DNA of 64,000 nucleotides from Bacillus_BE sp042263505 (GTDB lineage: Bacteria; Bacillota; Bacilli; Bacillales; Cytobacillaceae): NCBI RefSeq assembly GCF_042263505.1, contig NZ_JBHKFI010000003.1, positions 62,001-126,000 of the forward strand, given 5' to 3'. The notes beneath the pieces were generated by a model. The model did not search any database. It saw nothing but the letters and a program-made list of their open reading frames with translations, and was not told the DNA's origin. This document shows, in pieces, positions 26,786 through 34,332 of this stretch. Made by a program: the position numbers and the translations under genes. Within the stretch, counting starts at the first letter, position 1; each line of letters starts with the position of its first letter.

Positions 26786-27234
26786 AGAGTGGAAAACGCC
26801 TAATTTATGCAAAAAACATCATTTATTTGATGGATTCAAGCTTTAGGATATGAAAATAGAGCAATGGGAACTATTTATTCGCGATATTTGATTTTTATTC
26901 GCGAATCTCCTATATTTGTTCGCGACTTTTAATTTTTATTCGCGAAAATGGTACTTTTATTCGCGAGCGCTGATTTTATTCGCGAAATAGGCCGTTTATT
27001 CGCGATTTTCTCAGCATTCTCGCGACTTCTTACATTTATTCGCGGTCTGCCCAGCTTTCTCGCGATTTTCTACACTTATTCGCAATCTGCCTAACCTTCT
27101 CGCACTTCCCAACACTTATTCGCGACCTGCCTGCCCTTCTCGCACTTCCCAACACTTATTCGCAATCTGCCATACCATAACACCACATCTTTATAACGCT
27201 ATTCCCGCACAAACTGAAGAAAAATTCCACATTC
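26786..27234. other. 449-bp convergent spacer filled by motif array A
   Basis: Between the rsfA terminator and the lipL stop. Apart from the TTATTCGCGA array (26875-27170) no feature is visible; there is no obvious terminator for lipL unless the array plays that part. Confidence 0.6.
26875..27170. repeat. phased TTATTCGCGA array (array A)
   Basis: Fifteen cores of the form TTATTCGCGA or CTTCTCGCRA recur with the core cytosine at 26880, 26900, 26921, 26941, 26962, 26981, 27001 and then every 20 bp to 27161. The core TCGCGA is a palindrome. Sequence between cores varies in the first half, whereas from about 27081 a 40-bp higher-order unit (TTCTCGC core, then TTATTCGC core) repeats nearly exactly. 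Only the core is conserved in the first half, which argues for selection on it rather than simple slippage. No coding potential and no CRISPR-like repeat length. Confidence 0.85.
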
Positions 27235-28068
27235 TCAAAAAAACTTCTCATTCCGCTCAATGATCCGCTGATAATACTCTTCGAATAAGGGCCATTCTTG
27301 ATCCATTAGTTGTCCCATATACAAAGTCTCACTCTTTTTCTGAAGAGCTTGCAAAAAGCGTAGCATAACATCTTGAATAGATAATGATACGCCAAGAAGC
27401 TCCGATAAAGATTCCATTACACTCGGATTGATAAAGGGGTATTTAAACTTCGTTTCTTCGCCTTTTTGTGCAAGGAAATAAAAGTTTTGCACCAGCTCCG
27501 CTCTCTTGCTGCCACTATCTTTCACGCAAAGATAGATTTGAACAGCCACACCATTTCTGATTCTGCGCTGGGAGATTCCTGCGAATTTTTTTCCATCAAT
27601 ACTCAAATCATAGCTTCCTGGACAATAGGACCCTTCGATTTCCCTTGCTTCAATTTCTTGATGGAAATCGGCAAACATTTCCTTGATTAACTGAAACATT
27701 GCTTCATATCCCCGATTAATATCAATTCCTTTTTCCTTCTCAGGAAAAATTAATGAGAGATTCAATACCCCTTCATCAAGGACAACCGCAAGCCCACCTG
27801 AATTCCGCACAATGTAATGATAGTTTTGCTCTTTTAGATAAGTTAGTCCGTCCGCTAAATAAGGCAATCTTGTATCTTGTATCCCTAATACGATCGTATT
27901 GTGATGGACCCATGCCCTTGCTGTTGCAGGAGTAGTACCAGAACCAACTGATGCACATAATGTATCATCCATTCCAAATGATTGAAGGGGATCTAAATGG
28001 AGTCCCGTAACAGATTGGTCAATGACCCTCCATTCCTTCTGATACAATAATTCTTGTGCTTCATCCAT
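27235..28068 (-). CDS. lipL: octanoyl-[GcvH]:protein N-octanoyltransferase LipL
   Basis: Moves octanoyl groups from GcvH to E2 subunits of dehydrogenase complexes, the amidotransferase step of Bacillus lipoate assembly. The start is ATG at 28068 (SD AAAAAGGAGC); 277 residues against 281 in B. subtilis. The BPL/LplA fold has RNSGGLAVVLDEGVLNLSL near 88 and the catalytic cysteine at about 149 in GSYCPGSYDLSIDGKKFAGIS, followed by the conserved lysine of GKKFAG. Homologue of YwfL. It is flanked on both sides by motif arrays. Confidence 0.93.
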   Translation of the reverse strand: MDEAQELLYQKEWRVIDQSVTGLHLDPLQSFGMDDTLCASVGSGTTPATARAWVHHNTIVLGIQDTRLPYLADGLTYLKEQNYHYIVRNSGGLAVVLDEGVLNLSLIFPEKEKGIDINRGYEAMFQLIKEMFADFHQEIEAREIEGSYCPGSYDLSIDGKKFAGISQRRIRNGVAVQIYLCVKDSGSKRAELVQNFYFLAQKGEETKFKYPFINPSVMESLSELLGVSLSIQDVMLRFLQALQKKSETLYMGQLMDQEWPLFEEYYQRIIERNEKFF

Positions 28069-28675
28069 GGCTTTAGCTCCTTTTTCCTGATTTAAAAAAT
28101 TTCTCACTATCCCGTTTTCTTTGGAGATATCATTATACCATTTTCCATAAAAGATTTCTTAATGAAGGGGAAAAGCTTGCGGTAAAACAAATCCATGCTT
28201 TGAATAGAATCACTTAGGAACCAGCCCCGTTTGCAAGGATGTTTCCGATGTTTGGATCGGTTTATTTTTTGTCATTCCTACGACAACCTTGATTGGTTTA
28301 TTGATTATGGCTTGTATCCTATTGAGCACCGTGAGATTTAGTTGCTCAACTACCTAGCTTTTTGCAGAAATCGCGAATTATTGGGTTAAAAAAAGCATGA
28401 TCAATTGCGGTTGAATGGAACAGTCCCCCCTTAGCCTTTGGATTAAAAGGGGTGCATCATGACTGTTGAGGGTAGAGATGCTGTTTCTATTTTTGCAAGG
28501 ATTGCTTTTCAAGGAACTCTTACATGGATTTCATCGACGGGCTTTTCGAATTTGGTTTGTTTGCTTTTGGAATTATGTAAACTGTCCGGATGGGGCTTGT
28601 TTCGGATTCGGTTGCTGCAGAATCCATTTTGGACGTCTGAATCTGTTTGGACTCCTTTTTGGTCATTTTCCTTGA
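28069..28675. other. 607-bp stretch before array B, no gene supported
   Basis: Upstream of lipL. Short plus-strand frames beginning near 28459 run into array B and look accidental. A weak inverted repeat, TTGAGCA and TGCTCAA near 28322-28349, is the only structure noted. Degenerate GTCC/GGAC elements from 28581 may be a decayed edge of array B. Confidence 0.4.
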
Positions 28676-29250
28676 TTTTTGTCTATTAACGGTTCGCTTT
28701 GGGACTCCTTTCCGACCTTTTCCTGCAATCCTGTCCATAAATGGTACTCTTATGGACTCCTTTTCTTCTTTTCCCTGGTTCCTGTCCATTAACGGCACTC
28801 TTATGGACTCCTTTTCCTCTTTTTCCTCGTTTCCTGTCCATTAACAGCTCGCTTATAGACTCCTTTTCCTCTTTTTCCTGCTTTCCTGTCCATTAACAGC
28901 ACTCTTATGGACTCCGTCTCCTCTTTTTCTCGCATTTCTGTCCATAAACGGCTCGCTTATGGACTCCGTCTCCTCTTTTTCCCTAATTCCTGTCCATTAA
29001 CAGCACTCTTATGGACTCCTTTTCCTCCTTTTCCCGCATTTCTGTCCATTAACGGCTCGCTTATGGACTCCGTCTCCTCTTTTTCCTGCTTTCCTGTCCA
29101 TTAACAGCTCGCTTATGGACCCCGTCTCTTCTTTTTCCTGCTTTCCTGTCCATTAACAGCTCGCTTATGGACCCCGTCTCTTCTTTTTCCTGCTTTCCTG
29201 TCCATTAACAGCTCACTTTCTCTTCTTCCCTCGACTCCTGTCCAATACCG
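28676..29250. repeat. 52-bp tandem array with internal dyad (array B)
   Basis: About eleven units. The conserved CCTGTCC begins at 28678 (degenerate), 28730, 28781, 28833, 28885, 28937, 28989, 29041, 29093, 29145, 29197, with a truncated last unit at 29237; the spacing is 52 bp throughout except one 51. Each unit carries a dyad, GTCCATWA and TWATGGAC around a nine-base ACRGCTCGC-type centre, then a pyrimidine-rich half (TCCTCTTTTTCCTGCTTT). Dyad bases are better conserved than the loop (AGCTCG or GGCACT). It fills the region downstream of the pta terminator. Frames crossing it are translation shadows. Confidence 0.88.
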
Positions 29251-29315
29251 GACACCTCTTGAACTCTTCTCGCTTAACCTCACAGTCTTAGAAAGTAATA
29301 TTTTTCCAAAACAAC

Positions 29316-29348
29316 AAAAAAAAGGCCGTCTCGCTAATTGAGACAGCC
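29316..29348 (-). terminator. terminator after pta
   Basis: On the minus strand GGCTGTCTC pairs with GAGACGGCC (one mismatch) around AATTAGC, followed by eight or more T, 16 bp past the pta stop. Confidence 0.88.
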
Positions 29349-29364
29349 ATCGTTTATTCATTGT

Positions 29365-30342
29365 TTATTTACTTAGCACTTGTGCTGCTGTAATCAAAGC
29401 TAATTTGTAAACATCTTCTTCATTACAGCCACGAGAAAGATCATTCACAGGACGATTTAAACCTTGAAGAATTGGTCCAACTGCTTCAAAGTTGCCTAAG
29501 CGTTGTGCAATTTTATAACCAATATTTCCTGCTTCAAGGCTTGGGAATACAAATACATTGGCATCCCCTTGAAGTGGAGAATCTGGAGCCTTCTTCTGTG
29601 CAACAGATGGAACGAACGCTGCATCAAATTGGAATTCCCCATCTAAAACAAGGTTAGCATCCAATTCCTTGGCGATTTCAACGGCATCGGAAACCTTCTC
29701 TGTTTCAGGAGATTTCGCAGAACCTTTTGTTGAAAAGCTTAACATGGCAACTCTTGGTTCAATGTCAAACATTTTTGCTGTTTTTGCACTTTCAATTGCG
29801 ATTTCTGCTAAATCCTGGCTATCTGGGGCAATATTAATGGCACAATCAGCAAATACATATTTTTCGTCGTCGCGAACCATAATGAAAACACCGGATGTTT
29901 TCTTCACGCCTGGTTTTGTTTTAATAATTTGTAATGCTGGACGCACTGTATCTGCAGTAGAATGGGCAGCCCCACTTACTAATCCGTCTGCTTTATTTGT
30001 ATGAATGAGCATCGTACCGAAATAATTCTCATCTAGTAAAATACGACGCGCGTCTTCTTCTGTTGCTTTTCCTTTTCTTCTCTCAACAAAAGAAGCAACT
30101 AGCTCGTCCATCAACCCATAGTCTTTTGGATTATGAATTTCAATTCCTTCAACAGAAATTTGTAATTCACTAGCTTTTGCTTCGATTTCCTCCTTATTTC
30201 CTATTAAAATTGGTGTAAGAACTTTGTCGGAAGCTAATCTACTAGTTGCCTTTAAAATTCTTTCATCAAGACCTTCTGGAAAAACAATTCTTAGATTTTG
30301 TCCTGTTACTTTTTCCTTTAAGCTTGAAAATAGATCACTCAT
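29365..30342 (-). CDS. pta: phosphate acetyltransferase
   Basis: Acetyl-CoA plus phosphate to acetyl phosphate, the first step of overflow acetate production. 325 residues, ATG at 30342, SD AAAAGGAGG. Signatures: FPEGLDERILKA near 21, LIHTNKADGLVSGAAHSTADTVRPALQ near 112-138, and FPSLEAGNIGYKIAQR near 270 with the CoA-binding region. Monocistronic, with its own terminator. A perfect cre box about 57 bp before the inferred start fits CcpA activation by glucose, the known control of this gene in B. subtilis. Confidence 0.96.
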   Translation of the reverse strand: MSDLFSSLKEKVTGQNLRIVFPEGLDERILKATSRLASDKVLTPILIGNKEEIEAKASELQISVEGIEIHNPKDYGLMDELVASFVERRKGKATEEDARRILLDENYFGTMLIHTNKADGLVSGAAHSTADTVRPALQIIKTKPGVKKTSGVFIMVRDDEKYVFADCAINIAPDSQDLAEIAIESAKTAKMFDIEPRVAMLSFSTKGSAKSPETEKVSDAVEIAKELDANLVLDGEFQFDAAFVPSVAQKKAPDSPLQGDANVFVFPSLEAGNIGYKIAQRLGNFEAVGPILQGLNRPVNDLSRGCNEEDVYKLALITAAQVLSK

Positions 30343-30374
30343 CTTTATATATCCTCCTTTTACAATACGTCCTT

Positions 30375-30404
30375 AGCATACCCATCTCTTTTTAATAATT
30401 TCAA
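30375..30404 (-). promoter_or_regulatory. sigma-A promoter of pta
   Basis: On the minus strand TTGAAA (30399-30404) and TATGCT (30375-30380) are 18 bp apart. Weak -10, as expected for an activator-dependent promoter. Confidence 0.55.
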
Positions 30405-30417
30405 CAAATATCGAAAT

Positions 30418-30431
30418 TGTTATCGTTTACA
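30418..30431 (-). promoter_or_regulatory. cre box (CcpA) upstream of pta
   Basis: TGTAAACGATAACA on the minus strand matches TGWAANCGNTNWCA at every position. Its centre is near -57 from the inferred transcription start, the location at which CcpA activates rather than represses. Confidence 0.8.
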
Positions 30432-30630
30432 TTGAAAAGTCTCTTTTTTTAAAATATTATAAATGTTAGAAATGCAATTTTAATAGACCTATTTTTACTT
30501 TTGTTTTCAAATTTTTCCATATGTCCCGCGAATCTTGTCGATCTTCAAGGTTTAATCAAGGGCGTCTTGGTGAAACTGTGATATAGTAATGGTGAAAATG
30601 GTGTTAATGAAAATAATAGGAGTGATTGCA

Positions 30631-31377
30631 ATGAGTGAAGCAGCAACTACGCTTGATGGTTGGTATTGTCTTCATGACTTCCGTGCGATTGATTGGACAT
30701 CATGGAAAATGTTACCCCCTGATGAACGTCAAGCAGCCATCAATGAATTTCTAGGTCTTGTTGAAAAATGGAATACAACTCAGGCTGATAAGGAAGGAAG
30801 TCATGCATTATATACGATTGTTGGTCAAAAAGCGGACTTTATGATGATGATTTTACGACCTACGATGGAAGAATTAAATGAAATCGAAACGGAATTTAAT
30901 AAATCCAAATTAGCGGAGTATGCGATTCCAACGACTTCTTATGTTTCCGTAGTCGAACTTAGCAACTATCTACCTTCTGATCAGGATCCATATCAAAACC
31001 CTGATGTATTAGCTAGACTTTACCCAATCCTACCTAAAGCAAAGCATGTTTGCTTCTATCCAATGGATAAGCGACGCCAAGGAGAGGATAACTGGTACAT
31101 GCTTCCGATGGAGGATCGCCGCAATTTAATGCGCAGCCATGGTATGATTGGTCGTAAATATGCCGGAAAGGTAAAACAAATCATTACAGGCTCTGTCGGC
31201 TTCGATGACTATGAATGGGGCGTTACCCTATTCGCAGATGACGTTCTGCAATTTAAAAAGCTTGTCTATGAAATGCGTTTTGATGAAGTGAGCGCACGAT
31301 ATGGAGAATTCGGTTCCTTCTTTGTTGGAAATCTACTAGATGAAGACCGTATCATTCCATTCCTTCATATCAACTAA
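30631..31377 (+). CDS. hemQ: coproheme decarboxylase HemQ
   Basis: Last enzyme of the Gram-positive coproporphyrin-dependent heme route: peroxide-driven double decarboxylation of coproheme to heme b. The start is ATG at 30631 with SD ATAGGAG; 248 residues. Catalytic Tyr at about 143 in CFYPMDKRR and the proximal His at about 170 in SHGMIGRKYAG are both present; the N-terminal half is the paired chlorite-dismutase-like barrel. Homologue of B. subtilis YwfI. Divergent from pta, ended by a terminator at 31390. Confidence 0.96.
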   Translation: MSEAATTLDGWYCLHDFRAIDWTSWKMLPPDERQAAINEFLGLVEKWNTTQADKEGSHALYTIVGQKADFMMMILRPTMEELNEIETEFNKSKLAEYAIPTTSYVSVVELSNYLPSDQDPYQNPDVLARLYPILPKAKHVCFYPMDKRRQGEDNWYMLPMEDRRNLMRSHGMIGRKYAGKVKQIITGSVGFDDYEWGVTLFADDVLQFKKLVYEMRFDEVSARYGEFGSFFVGNLLDEDRIIPFLHIN

Positions 31378-31389
31378 TAAATCATTCTA

Positions 31390-31423
31390 GGCTAACTCTT
31401 CTCTAATAGAGTTAGCCTTTTTT
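31390..31423 (+). terminator. terminator after hemQ
   Basis: GGCTAACTC and GAGTTAGCC form a nine-bp stem with a ten-base loop and six T. Confidence 0.9.
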
Positions 31424-31535
31424 GTCATAAATCCATTAAACCCTTCATAACTTAAATTAGTGAGTCTTCATCAACTTCATATCCGCATGTCCATTTACAG
31501 ATCGTTAAGCCATCTTTAAAAGTTTTTCAAAAAGC

Positions 31536-31560
31536 CATACCCCTATGTCAAAACGATACT
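31536..31560 (+). promoter_or_regulatory. possible sigma-E promoter of gerQ
   Basis: CATA (31536) and GATACTT (31555) with about 16 bp between them resemble a sigma-E promoter (-35 ATA, -10 CATACAMT-like). B. subtilis gerQ is sigma-E-dependent. Poor -10 match. Confidence 0.35.
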
Positions 31561-31589
31561 TAAACTGAATGTTTTAGGAGGGAAAACGT

Positions 31590-32099
31590 TTGAAAGGACC
31601 ATATCAAAATCAATATGTTGATTATCGGCAAACAGGAATAAGCTATCAGCAGCCTTATTATGGAGGAACAGGTCAAGCTCCTTCCTTTGGAGCACAGCCC
31701 TTTTTTCCGCAAATGCCAACAGGTGCTGGAGTACCAACTACACCTATACCTTCACCACCTCCACCTAGTACAGTCACAATCGCTGGGGCAGCTGCCCCCC
31801 AAATACCAGGAATGCTGCCTTTGGAGCAATCCTATATTGAAAATATTTTACGATTAAACAAAGGGAAACTGACAACCGTCTATGCCTCTTTTGATGGTGA
31901 AGGTTCGACAGACAGAAAAGTATTTACAGGCATTATCGAAGCGGCTGGACGCGACCATCTCATCTTAAGTGATCCGCAAACAGGCAGAAGAACCTTAATT
32001 CCAATGGTATTTTTTAACTACGCTACATTTGATGAGGAGCTCGAATACGAGTATCCTTACGGAGCATCTCCGGGGATTACAACTTTTCCTCCAAGATAA
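31590..32099 (+). CDS. gerQ: spore coat protein GerQ
   Basis: Inner-coat protein needed to place the cortex-lytic enzyme CwlJ and cross-linked by the coat transglutaminase Tgl. 169 residues from TTG at 31590 (SD TAGGAGGGAAAA). The first 70 residues are a low-complexity Tyr/Gln/Pro/Gly domain (YQQPYYGGTGQ and a PSPPPPST run); the C-terminal half is the conserved GerQ domain with SYIENILRLNKGKLTTVYASF and GRDHLILSDPQTGRRTLIPM. Homologue of YwdL. Ends in a bidirectional terminator. Confidence 0.94.
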   Translation: MKGPYQNQYVDYRQTGISYQQPYYGGTGQAPSFGAQPFFPQMPTGAGVPTTPIPSPPPPSTVTIAGAAAPQIPGMLPLEQSYIENILRLNKGKLTTVYASFDGEGSTDRKVFTGIIEAAGRDHLILSDPQTGRRTLIPMVFFNYATFDEELEYEYPYGASPGITTFPPR

Positions 32100-32102
32100 A
32101 AT

Positions 32103-32139
32103 AAAAAAGATGCTGAGCACCTCATTCAGCATCTTTTTT
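32103..32139. terminator. bidirectional terminator gerQ/ywdK
   Basis: AAAAAAGATGCTGA and TCAGCATCTTTTTT form a 14-bp perfect stem with A and T tails between convergent genes. Confidence 0.9.
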
Positions 32140-32143
32140 ATTG

Positions 32144-32515
32144 TTAGAATAATTTAGCAGCCGCAATGGCTATTAATGCCCAGGCGACGATAAAAGAAAC
32201 TCCACCAAATGGTGTAATCGCCCCTAAGATTCCAATTTTCGTTACACTAAGGATATAAAGACTTCCTGAAAATAAAATGATCCCAATTAACATCAGCCAT
32301 CCAGACCAGGTTAATAAAGAACTGGATGGATATTTTCCTAATAAAATCCCAATGATAAGTAATCCTGTCGCATGGAACATTTGATAAGTCACACCGGTCT
32401 TCCAAATGTCTAAATACTTTTGCTCAATTTTCCCATCTAGACCATGTGCCCCAAAAGCTCCAAATGCGACTGATAATAACGCACTAATGGCCCCAATTAC
32501 AATAAATGTTTTCAT
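32144..32515 (-). CDS. ywdK: DUF423 membrane protein YwdK
   Basis: 123 residues with four hydrophobic helices and the DUF423 signature FGAFGAHGLDGKIEQKYLDIWKTG near 18-42, followed by YQMFHATGLL and a C-terminal TPFGGVSFIVAWALI. Function unknown; conserved widely. ATG at 32515 with SD GGGGAGGAG somewhat distant. Lies between gerQ and ywdI as in B. subtilis. Confidence 0.9.
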   Translation of the reverse strand: MKTFIVIGAISALLSVAFGAFGAHGLDGKIEQKYLDIWKTGVTYQMFHATGLLIIGILLGKYPSSSLLTWSGWLMLIGIILFSGSLYILSVTKIGILGAITPFGGVSFIVAWALIAIAAAKLF

Positions 32516-32652
32516 GTGTTCGTATTCTCCTCCCCAAAGCCAAAAAATAAGCAGTTTCCCACGTTAAAATATGAAAATTAAGAAAATTATTCTGCAATTT
32601 TATTTAAACACAAGCCTATTTGAAATGAAACCATTTTGATTGCATAGCTAAA

Positions 32653-32946
32653 TTAAAAATCCAGGAGGGAATCGCCGTTTGCTTCATCATCCATTTCCAT
32701 TTTTTTCGGTTGGGAAGTGGCAAGAGGCTGAACAGAGGTTGGTAAAGGAGAATGGAGAGGTGTCACTGACATCCTCTTCGCTTCTTGAAAGTAATGCGCC
32801 TGACTGGGTTGTTCCTCAAGCACAAGCTCACATAAAGTTTTAATTGAATAAATTCTTTCTCTTATTTTTTCCTCTGAAGAGCTCGCCTTTGCAGATTTAA
32901 GCTCCTCTTCGATTTTTGTCATAATTTGCTGAATCGAAATAGCCAA
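32653..32946 (-). CDS. ywdI: DUF5327/YwdI family protein
   Basis: 97 residues from TTG at 32946 (SD GAGGTG). Helical N-terminal half (ISIQQIMTKIEEEL, SIKTLCELVLEEQP) and a proline/serine-rich disordered tail ending DDEANGDSLLDF. Matches the size, composition and place of B. subtilis YwdI. Function unknown. Confidence 0.78.
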   Translation of the reverse strand: MAISIQQIMTKIEEELKSAKASSSEEKIRERIYSIKTLCELVLEEQPSQAHYFQEAKRMSVTPLHSPLPTSVQPLATSQPKKMEMDDEANGDSLLDF

Positions 32947-33047
32947 TCTTTACACCTCTTTTTCATTCATGTTTTTTTTATCTCTATAGTAAACTACTTT
33001 ATCTATTTTTTCCTGTTGAAGATAAAACTCATAACCTTAAAAAGCGA

Positions 33048-33209
33048 TTACTTCTTTTCAAATCGAAGACAGACCTGTCCAGAGGCCTTCTTTACCTCTA
33101 TCGCCGGTAGCTGCTTTGTTTTAAATTGATAAGCCTTACACCCCTTTGGAAAGTTGGGGTCCCATGTGACAAAAAAGTAACGACATTTATAGCAATCCAC
33201 ACGCTCCAA
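33048..33209 (-). CDS. 53-residue cysteine-pair protein, easily overlooked
   Basis: Reading leftward from TTG at 33209 (SD GAGGGGGAAC; a GTG at 33200 is the alternative) gives a protein starting MERVDCYKCRYFFVTWDP and ending SGQVCLRFEKK, stop TAA at 33048. Cysteines at about 6, 9, 21 and 46 form a C-x2-C...C...C set suited to zinc binding. I recall similar small proteins beside ung in other Bacillaceae, but no function. It lies between ywdI and ung and is too short for most gene callers' thresholds. Codon choice matches its neighbours. Confidence 0.75.
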   Translation of the reverse strand: MERVDCYKCRYFFVTWDPNFPKGCKAYQFKTKQLPAIEVKKASGQVCLRFEKK

Positions 33210-33325
33210 TTATGTTCCCCCTCTGTACTAATTCAACCCCTTATGAAAAAGGCCATTTTCCATGAGCGAAAAATAGCCTTTTTTGTCTGTTTCACGTGAA
33301 ACATGTCAAATGAAGTCAGATTTAT

Positions 33326-33647
33326 CCCACTCTTAACGGACATTTTGACTCCCACTTCAAGATTCTGAGAATACGAAGAAGATAAGTGGGAGATCAACTG
33401 TCCGTAAAAGTCCGACGAGGGATTAAGGTCCTAGTCAGGCGAAGCCACAGGATGTGGCGTTATGAGCGTGATAAGTGAAATAAGATTTTTCTTTGGGCTT
33501 CAGCCCTTAGAAAAATCAATCAGGCTTTGCGTGACTAACCATCAGTGGGGGATGAATGACAGACTAAAAGCGCGATGTCAACACATAAGTCTGCACACTT
33601 CACGTCCTGTGCGTCGAAGACCCCCACTGATGGAAGTTTCACTTTAT
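33326..33647 (+). mobile_element. TTTAT-bounded structured element, full-length (copy 2)
   Basis: 322 bp, left flank TTTAT (33321-33325), right end TTTCACTTTAT. Nested stems: CGGAC/GTCCG (33337, 33400) around CCCACTT/AAGTGGG (33351, 33384); a hairpin GATTTTTCT...AGAAAAATC (33484-33517) with an inner GGGC/GCCC; a right-end domain closed by the 13-bp CCATCAGTGGGGG/CCCCCACTGATGG (33539, 33621) and containing smaller stems CAGACT/AGTCTG and GCACA/TGTGC. Nearly identical to copy 3. Frames inside are not protein-like. The right end supplies the TAA of ung. The best fit is an IS200/IS605-type element that has lost its transposase but kept ends and an omega-RNA/HEARO-like scaffold. Confidence 0.75.
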
Positions 33648-34330
33648 TCGATTTTCCAATTGATCTCTGTTTCATTCATTTCTTTTAAAAAGTGATTAAC
33701 TTGTGAAAAAGGCCGACTGCCAAAAAAACCACGGTGTGCAGATAATGGACTAGGATGTGAGGATGTAATAATAATATGCTTATTCCGATCGATCAAGCCT
33801 TGTTTAGCCTGTGCCGGACGTCCCCAAAGGAGAAAAATAATAGGTTTTTCCCGATTATTTAATTTCCGGATTATTTCATCCGTGAACCTCTCCCAGCCTC
33901 TCCCTTTATGTGAATTGGCTTCCCCCGCTCGAACGGTAAGAACCGTATTTAATAATAGCACTCCTTGCTGTGCCCATTTAAGCAGATTTCCATGATGCGG
34001 AATCTCGTATCCTAAATCATCCCGCAATTCTTTAAAAATATTTCTCAAGGATGGAGGAATATCAACACCTTTCTTAACTGAAAAGCTTAAGCCATGTGCC
34101 TGATTTTCCCCATGATAAGGATCCTGTCCAAGAATAACAACTTTCACATTTTTATATGGTGTATAGTTTAAAGCATTAAACACATCTGACTGTTTTGGAT
34201 AGACCGTACCCTGCTTGTATTCCTTTAGTAAAAAATGCTTAAGATTTATTAAATATGGTTTTTCAAACTCCTCCTCAAGCATCTCTAACCAATCATCCGG
34301 CAAAACTATTTTCTTCTTCATTCTTTTCAT
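33644..34330 (-). CDS. ung: uracil-DNA glycosylase
   Basis: Excises uracil from DNA. 228 residues from ATG at 34330 (a second ATG at 34321 is also possible). Catalytic motif GQDPYHGENQAHGLSFSV near 68-85 with the activating Asp, LLLNTVLTVRAGEANSH with the uracil-binding Asn nearby, and HPSPLSAHRGF near 190 with the catalytic His. Starts directly after the stop of the DUF4230 gene. Its stop codon TAA is formed by bases of the mobile element at 33643-33647; the protein itself is unaltered because the element ends in the same TTTAT as its target. Confidence 0.96.
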   Translation of the reverse strand: MKRMKKKIVLPDDWLEMLEEEFEKPYLINLKHFLLKEYKQGTVYPKQSDVFNALNYTPYKNVKVVILGQDPYHGENQAHGLSFSVKKGVDIPPSLRNIFKELRDDLGYEIPHHGNLLKWAQQGVLLLNTVLTVRAGEANSHKGRGWERFTDEIIRKLNNREKPIIFLLWGRPAQAKQGLIDRNKHIIITSSHPSPLSAHRGFFGSRPFSQVNHFLKEMNETEINWKIE

Positions 34331-34332
34331 CT

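Noticed and set aside
26875..29250. CRISPR array
   Set aside because: Repeats are only about 10 bp (array A) or fully tandem at 52 bp (array B), there are no unique spacers of 30-40 bp between conserved repeats, and no cas genes nearby.
28520..29361. Repetitive proteins on either strand across array B (frames at 28520-28798, 28647-28844, 28907-29104, 29113-29361)
   Set aside because: 52 is not a multiple of 3, so each frame reads different residues in successive units; no ribosome binding sites.
33462..33695. Protein-coding frame inside element copy 2, and its twin at 53002-53193
   Set aside because: The sequences resemble each other only because the element is repeated; stems and hairpins explain the conservation, and the frames run out of the element into unrelated sequence.
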